From Cinnamomum chago (lineage: Eukaryota; Streptophyta; Magnoliopsida; Laurales; Lauraceae), in assembly GCA_038049695.1 (NCBI GenBank), contig CP142455.1, positions 65,544,501 to 65,608,500 of the forward strand: 64,000 nucleotides of DNA, given 5' to 3'. The translations under genes were made by a program, and so were the position numbers. Under the pieces are notes generated by a model. That model searched no databases, was not told the origin of the DNA, and saw only the letters and a program-made list of their open reading frames with translations. Below, one piece after another: positions 58,190 to 64,000 of the stretch; position 1 is the first letter of the stretch; the number at the start of each line of letters is the position of its first letter.

Positions 58190-60772
58190 CCTCTTCCACA
58201 TGGTTTTTAGATTCATGAGCCTCAAATCACATGATATTTGTAGAACATAGCTTTACAGATTCCCATCCTTACTTTGGAAAAGAGAAAATAACCACTGTTA
58301 ATGGTGATCAACTACTCATTTCTGGAGTTGGTACCATTACTTTATCTAGTATCTCTTGCCAGTCCATCACCCTTCCCAATGTTTACTTTGTTCCCAAATT
58401 ATCAACCAATCTACTTTTTGTAGGACAACTTATAGATGAGGGCTATTTTGTTCACTTTTCTTCCTTTGGTTGTGTTATATAGGGGCGACAAACTGGGAAG
58501 GTGATCGCGACGGGGAGTAAACATGGGCACTTGTTTTTGCTAGACATTGGACATCATTCATTCTTTGCTTCTTCTTTCGATAATTTCAATAAATTGTGGA
58601 CTGTTTGGCATAAACGTCTTGGTCACGTGAACAATGCCCATTTGATTTTCTTATTTAAGATTGGTTGTTTGGATTCTACTTTTGATAATAAAATGATGTC
58701 TTCTTTATCTCAATCTAAGTGTGAAACTTGTTGCTTAAGTAAGAGTAACATTTTTCCTTTTTCTGTTCATAATTCTCGTGCATTGGCATCATTTGACATT
58801 ATCCATTCTGATGTTTGGAGAATTGCTCCTACCTTGAGTAGGACGGGATTTAAGTACTATGCGACCTTTATCGATGACCATTCTCGTTATACTTGGATTT
58901 ACTTTATGCGTTTGAAATTTGAAGTCTTTTTCAAAAATTTTATAGCATGGTCCAAATCCAATTTCAGAAAGCCATGAAGGTTCTTAGGTTAGATTCTGGT
59001 GGAGAATACATGTCTCATGAATTCTCTGCCTTTCTTTCTGATAAAGGCATTCTTCACCAAAAATCTTGTCCACACACTCCTCAGCAAAATGAGATTGCGG
59101 AAAGAAAGAACAGACATATTCTTGAAACTGTTCGCACTCTTTTAATTGCATTCTTAGTCCCTTCCAACTTTTGGTGTGATGCTGCACAGACTGCTGTGTA
59201 TCTTATCAACCGTCTTCATATCACTGTTCTAGGAAAGACTACTCCTTACGGAGTTCTCTTTGGTCATACACCTTCATACTCTCACTTACGTGTCTTTGGT
59301 TGCTTGTGTTTTGTTCATCTTCCTCCTACTGAGTGCACCAAGTTATTACCACAGGTTGCCAAATGCATCTTTCTTGGGCTTGGCTATAGTAATGAACACA
59401 AAGGTTTTTTTTATGTTATGATTAGTTTGAGAAACGCATGCGCATATCTCGTAATGTGATCTTCTTGGAACATATTCCTTTCTTTTCCTTATGCTTGGAT
59501 CATCATCCTATTGTTGTGTCCTATTTGCCACAATTCTAGGAATCTGCTTCTCCATCATCTCTTCCCAAAGTCTATGTCCGGCGTAACACGGTGCCTCCTA
59601 TAGTGGCCCCCTCTCCTAATTCTCTCCCAGTGCCGCCTATTGAACTAGTAGGTAATAATGCTCCCTCTGATAGTATCTCTCTGTGACGCTCTAGTCGCCT
59701 TTTCGTTGCCCCTAACCGTTATGGATTTCCTGCTCTCTTTTCCTCTCTAGATAGTGCTCCTATACCCACCTCATATTCATAGGCCTCAAAGATCGCTTAT
59801 TGGCAAGATGCTATGAATGAGGAATTGCTCGCTCTTGAAGCAAACCAGACATGAGACTTGGTACCGACTCCTGAACGAGCCTCTGTGATTGGCAGTAAAT
59901 GGATATATTGTATAAAAGTTAACTTTGATGGGAGTCTTGATCGCTACAAAGCCAGATTGGTTGCGTAGGGTTACAAGCAGGAGTATGGCATTGACTATGA
60001 GGAGACATTTGCACCAGTGGCTAAAATGACCACATTTGCACATAGTACGGAGGATGGCCCTCCCCTTGATGATCCCTCTATTTTTTGGCGGATAGTTGGT
60101 AGTTTGCTCTACTTAACTATGACTCGGCTTGATATTTCTCATGCAATTCATACGGTTAGCTAGTTTGTGAGCAATCCTCACAAATCCCACCTTGCTGCTG
60201 CTTTGCGCATACTCCGCTATGTTAAAAGCACTCTAACTCATGGTCTCTTCTACCCTTTTGGTACTTCTCTGCGATTATCAGCTTATGCAGATGCTGACTG
60301 GGCCGGTTGCCCTGATTCTCGGCGATCTACCACTTGCTGGTGTATGTTTCTTGGCGACTCTCTGATTTCGTGGAAGTGCAAGAAGCAAACCACGGTGTCA
60401 AAGTCTTCTGCTGAGGCTGAATATCAGGCAATGTCGTCCGCAAGTGCTGAAACCATTTGGCTCCGTCGTCTTCTCTGTGAATTTGGTTTGATTGTTGGTA
60501 GTTCTACACCTCTTCATGGGGACAATACCAGTGCTACCGGAATTACTAACAATCCAGTCTTTCATGAACAGACGAAGCACATTGAGATTGATTGTCACTT
60601 CATCCGTCAACATGTTGTCACTGAGAAGATAACCTTGCCTCATATCTCTACTCATGACAAGTTGGCGGATTTCTTCACCAAAGCACTTCCCAAACCACGC
60701 CATCATGATCTCACTGGCAAATTGCTGTTTTCTGCATTACCACATCAATTTGAGGGGGATTGTAGAAGATAG
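58190..60772 (+). pseudogene. Copia Pol: protease, integrase, truncated RT, RNase H
   Basis: Protease: WFLDS at about 58204 is followed by TGA, where the active-site Gly of the D-[ST]-G triad is expected. Gag-pre-integrase: WHKRLGHVNN and CETCCLSK (HHCC zinc site). Integrase: acidic residues in FDIIHSDVW, ATFIDDHSRYTW and NEIAERKNRH, with a stop near 58977. Reverse transcriptase: the N-terminal part (ARLVA, stop, GYKQEYGIDYEETFAPVAK) ends near 60030 and jumps straight to the DPSIFWRIVGSLLYLT segment, so the palm with the YVDD motif is missing. RNase H: LSAYADADWAGCPDSRRSTT, SSAEAEYQAMSSA and HDKLADFFTKALP look intact. The family order PR-IN-RT-RH is that of Ty1/copia. Confidence 0.9.
60752..60759 (+). 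other. Polypurine tract
   Basis: GAGGGGGA directly upstream of the 3' LTR start, the primer site for plus-strand DNA synthesis. Confidence 0.8.
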
Positions 60773-61062
60773 TGTGGCTTAGGCCCATTAGGCCCAGCCC
60801 ATCAAGGGCTTGTACGCAGCTGTATATAAAATCCCACGTGTGGGATCATCTTAGATTATGTTGCTGATTTATCTCTTATTACTTCCTTGTATAGATTAGG
60901 AGATTGATTTATTCATTATTCTGATTGTACTGATTAGGATGTTTAGAGCCCTTGATTAGGGTATAATGAAATTATAAATAGACAAATGATCCTCCCATTG
61001 AGGCATCAGTTTCTCTCCAAACTCTCATCTCCTTCTTCCTTCCCTGATTACATATTGTATCA
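60761..61062 (+). repeat. 3' LTR of copia element
   Basis: 302 bp; partner of the 5' LTR, with eight visible substitutions and two indels (4 and 2 bases). Followed by the TAGGT target duplication. Confidence 0.95.
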
Positions 61063-61067
61063 TAGGT

Positions 61068-61868
61068 TGGCTTTAGCTGTCCTTTACTTGAATCTGAACC
61101 CAAATGGTCTTGATTTGTTTTTTTTTTGAACTTTTGTTTGACATTTTGAGTCAACTTTTGACCTCTAGAAGTTGATAGAATGTGGAATTCCAGTCCATCT
61201 GTGAGAGCTAGGGTTTGGAGTCCCTTTGGCTGGATTTCTATCCAAATGGCCTTGGATTGTTCTGAAGCTTTGGGGAACAACTTGAATATGCATTCCCTGA
61301 CCTTGGAGTGAGATTTATCTTTATCTGATTCTCTGAGTTGTAAATGACTTTTGAATCTGTTGTTAGTCTTCATTCAGCTGAGTGATGGACTATTGACTCC
61401 ATGTCTGTGGTGCAGACTTACCTTTGACTGATTTAGAACTGTTGAAGTGCATGTGTGATTTTTTACGTGCCAATAGTGGGTATATATGGCTGAAGAATTA
61501 CATTGCAATTTCTCTTTGAGATATGCCTGTGAGAGTTGTTGCTCTTGCTTCTTTATGCTTGTGGGAGTTGTTGCTCTTGCTTCTTTTTAATCCACTGTTG
61601 CTAAATATGTCTTGTCTTCGTTGTTTTTATGTTCATAGGTAAATATGTCTTGTCTTCGTTGTTTTTATGTTCATTACCTATTTTCTACATCTGTTTTAGC
61701 CTAAAGTGCATCAAATAATTGTCTTTGTTGATGCAATCCTTTTAAGATGTAAGAGTATAAAAATATGATTTTTGTCACATTAATGCCCATTTGTTGTCTA
61801 ATTCAATTCAAATCTTTTCTTGATGGTGTATATTTGGTTATGTGATTCAGGAAATTAATTAGATAGCC
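61068..61868. other. Spacer with small tandem duplications
   Basis: Continues the sequence interrupted by the copia element. Two small tandem duplications are visible: GAGTTGTTGCTCTTGCTTCT twice (about 61535-61587) and AAATATGTCTTGTCTTCGTT plus 14 bases twice (about 61602-61674). No coding sequence was seen. The last few hundred bases should hold the promoter or 5' UTR intron of the following gene. Confidence 0.55.
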
Positions 61869-63507
61869 ATGCGCCGTCGAAACAGAAGCAGATCTAGTCA
61901 AAGTTCCTCTGTACACCCACTAGAAGAGACATCTGAAACCCAGAGTCAGCCTACCCCTACAGAGGTTGGGGTGATTGATAGCAGCTCAAGTAAGATGAAT
62001 TAAGTTCTTAAATTAAAGTATACAGGATTATTGTTTAGTATTGTATGAGTTTTCAACTCTTATACATTGAAAACAGGTTCTAACATTGGGAAAAAAAGGA
62101 CTCGAGGGAGCACCCGAGGTATTAAGTTGTTTAATAGGCGGCCTGGTGATAAACTAGTTGTGCAGTTTAATACAGAAGGGCAACCCATAGGTGAAAATGC
62201 TAGGTCTTTTTCCACATTATGCGGAATAGTTGTAAGGGCACCTGGTAATGCACCATTACAAGTGACGAAATGGGCTGACGTTTCCGAGCAAGCAAAAGAA
62301 AAGATGTGGAGGCACATCCAGGTAAATGGTAATGAGTATTTTTGCATACTATCTATCCTCCTTTAATTAATCACTTGACGTGATCGTTATTAAATCTTGA
62401 ATCTCAGGAGACTGCGGTGGTTGATGAGGAGAGGAGAAAGTGGGTTCTACAAAGTTTAGGAAAGAAATACAGAGATTATAGAAAGGACATGAAGGATAAA
62501 TACTATTCTTCGTGGAATACAGATGAGGAGAGACTTCAACATAGACCCCCTGACGTTTCTAGCGAAGATTGGGCCTGGCTTGTGCGATATTGGGGCAATC
62601 CAGAAGTGCAGGTATGAAACCATTGTTAAAATGTTTTAGTGAACGAGGACTTTTTGCTTTCGTCTTTAAATTGTTGCAATGTTGTTGAATATATGTAGGC
62701 TGTGGCTGCGAAAAATAAGGCCAATCGTAGTCGCCAAACAGTTAAACATACAGGGGGGACAAAGAGTTTTGCTCGTTATAGAGATGAGGAGGTATATTAG
62801 TTGATTATATTATTTATTATGTTAGAATTTACATTGACATACAACTTTGTAATGAAATTAACTTTGTACATGGATAGGCTCGGAACAGGACCGATGGGAG
62901 TATACCCTCTCGAGTGGATCTCTTCATTCGCACCCATACACGGAAGGACGGGACTCCTATTGATGAGAAATCAGCGGAAATTATTGTACGTCAGTTGATA
63001 ATTTTAATGAACAACTCCAATTTGAACATATTGGTACTAATTATTATTATTTTTTTACAGTCTAAGTTTAGGGAGCTGAATGCAACGCAAGGAGGATCTT
63101 CTAGCTCCATTGGTGATGATATTTATACTCAGGTGATGGGAGTAGAGCGGCACGGTCGTGTACGCGGATATGGGCTAGGTCCAACGCCCACTTCAGTCTT
63201 TGGCTCCACGTCTAGCCAATCGCAGATCGCTTATGTGGAGATGCGTACTGAACTAAACTCAATGCGTCATAAAATGCAGCAACTGGAGGAGTGGAAGAAG
63301 AACCAAGAAGAAGAGAAGCGTGCATATTTGGAAGAGATGCAGTTGATGCGTGCCACTATGGCTGAGATGAGACGGCAGATATGTGGCCAGCAACCGAATC
63401 CTTCTAAAGGGGTAAATCTACTTATTTATTGTTTACCTAATATTACCATGATTGTGTTTATATGATTTATCTAGAGATTCGTTGCTGGGCAGTTTCCAAA
63501 TCCATAA
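61869..63507 (+). CDS. Plant Transposase_24-like (PF03004) protein, CACTA-associated
   Basis: Seven exons: 61869-61989, 62077-62321, 62408-62611, 62699-62791, 62878-62985, 63061-63411 and 63475-63507. All introns are GT-AG, the phases fit and no stop interrupts the 384-codon frame. The N-terminus is basic and Ser-rich (MRRRNRSRSSQSSS). The central part (KYRDYRKDMKDKYY, RPPDVSSEDWAWLVRYWGNP, NRSRQTVKHTGGTKSFARYR, RVDLFIRTHTRKDGTPIDEK) matches the pattern of plant Transposase_24 proteins, the second gene of many CACTA elements. The C-terminal part has a charged coiled coil (about 63235-63390; EEWKKNQEEEKRAYLEEMQL). The known role is as an accessory, probably DNA-binding, protein; it has no catalytic motif. 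It could still belong to a CACTA element or be a stand-alone copy. The same strand and family as the TNP2 relic at 53386 suggest a common origin. Confidence 0.78.
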
Positions 63508-64000
63508 TTAATAGGAGTCAGTATTGTTATTAAAGAAGGAATTTAATAAGAAGTGAGATGAATATGGGTTATAGATAGGATGACTCTAGGTCGGAACCAT
63601 ATTGGACCTGGACTTAGACACGTTTCTATATAGCGGTTTCAGTTTCGAGTCTAGTTCTAACTTGGAACCTGTTTTGTTGGTTTTAGACCCGATTTCAATA
63701 GGAAAACCCGGATCCGGCTCCAGAACCGGGTCCAACTAAAGCACCAAAATCTAATTCCAAAACCAGTTATAATTTCTTTTATTTTTTATTTTTAAAGTTT
63801 TTTCTTAAAATAAGCATATCATTTAACTTATAATAGTGCATCAAGTCTACTACCTCCTCTAGGAATAAACATAATAATGTAAAAAAGAAAACTTGATTTT
63901 GAGCTACAATTTGCAACATCAAAGACTCGTATGATAGGTCCTGGGTCCACGGGTTGGAACCTTTATGGACCTAGAACCGGACTCATTTATCAATCGGAAC
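63508..64000. other. Downstream region with a partial GGAACC-rich repeat
   Basis: From about 63570 to the window end the sequence repeats motifs such as CGGAACCATATTGGACC and AGAACCGGGTCCAAC, typical of a hAT-like non-autonomous repeat. The second end would lie beyond the window. No coding sequence seen. Confidence 0.45.

Larger units (their letters stand above)
56011..61062 (+). mobile_element. Ty1/copia retrotransposon with complete ends, RT core deleted
   Basis: LTRs at 56011-56306 and 60761-61062, both starting TGTAGAAGATAG and ending TTGTATCA. They are flanked by a perfect 5-bp target duplication, TAGGT (56006-56010 and 61063-61067). A primer-binding site follows the left LTR directly, and a polypurine tract precedes the right one. 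Gag, protease, integrase and RNase H sequences lie between in copia order. By eye the LTRs differ by eight substitutions and two small indels in about 296 bp, so the insertion is fairly young. The copy is disabled by stops, frameshifts and loss of the reverse-transcriptase core. Confidence 0.95.

Noticed and set aside
1-64000. Search for CRISPR arrays, bacterial operons, rRNA and functional tRNA genes
   Set aside because: None seen; tandem repeats here lack spacer structure, and the tRNA-like boxes do not form a complete cloverleaf.

Overview
This window is nuclear DNA of a flowering plant. The evidence is spliced genes with GT-AG introns, a nuclear gene for a chloroplast J-domain/ferredoxin protein, and a dense, nested set of plant transposons (Mutator-like, hAT, CACTA, Ty1/copia, Ty3/gypsy-like LTRs, L1 LINEs). 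The species cannot be named from sequence alone. Nothing prokaryotic or organellar was seen.

Layout. 1-6.3 kb: AT-rich intergenic DNA with a 130-bp tandem duplication, a strongly A-skewed block, a palindromic CACTA-type MITE (4522-4726), a solo copia LTR (4958-5255) and a G-rich/C-rich inverted repeat. 6.3-12.3 kb: the one clear host gene, on the minus strand. It has six exons with consistent splice phases and encodes a 293-residue plastid-type J-domain protein with a 4Fe-4S ferredoxin domain. Its introns hold two hAT-like MITEs with exact target duplications and a degenerate miniature LTR element. 13.4-14.1 kb: another hAT-like MITE and a possible SINE.

14.49-23.59 kb: a complete 9.1-kb Mutator-like element (MULE) with matching ends and a perfect 9-bp target duplication. 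It carries two convergent gene relics. On the plus strand is a plant-mobile-domain protein followed by a proline-rich repeat and a ULP1-type cysteine protease. On the minus strand is a MuDR transposase (PB1-like N-terminus, tandem basic repeats, MULE catalytic domain, SWIM zinc finger). Both are broken by a few stops and frameshifts. 23.6-27.85 kb: a second element with inverted ends, carrying a minisatellite. 29-31 kb: a minus-strand gypsy-like LTR fragment. 32.6-33.1 kb: a separate ULP1-like fragment. 34.57-36.94 kb: a 2.4-kb solo LTR with a 5-bp target duplication. 40.9-43.0 kb: a gutted copia element. 43.5-48.9 kb: a decayed L1 LINE. 51.5-52.7 kb: a second LINE 3' end. 52.7-54.3 kb: a copia LTR inserted in a CACTA TNP2 transposase relic. 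56.01-61.06 kb: a copia element complete at both ends but lacking the reverse-transcriptase core. 61.87-63.51 kb: a seven-exon gene of the plant Transposase_24 (PF03004) type whose reading frame is open throughout.

How the parts relate. Apart from the J-domain gene, nearly all recognisable coding sequence is transposon-derived. The most notable system is the MULE that couples a transposase with a PMD-ULP1 fusion, with unlinked ULP1 and CACTA pieces nearby. All coordinates, splice sites and target duplications were read by eye; no database search was run.
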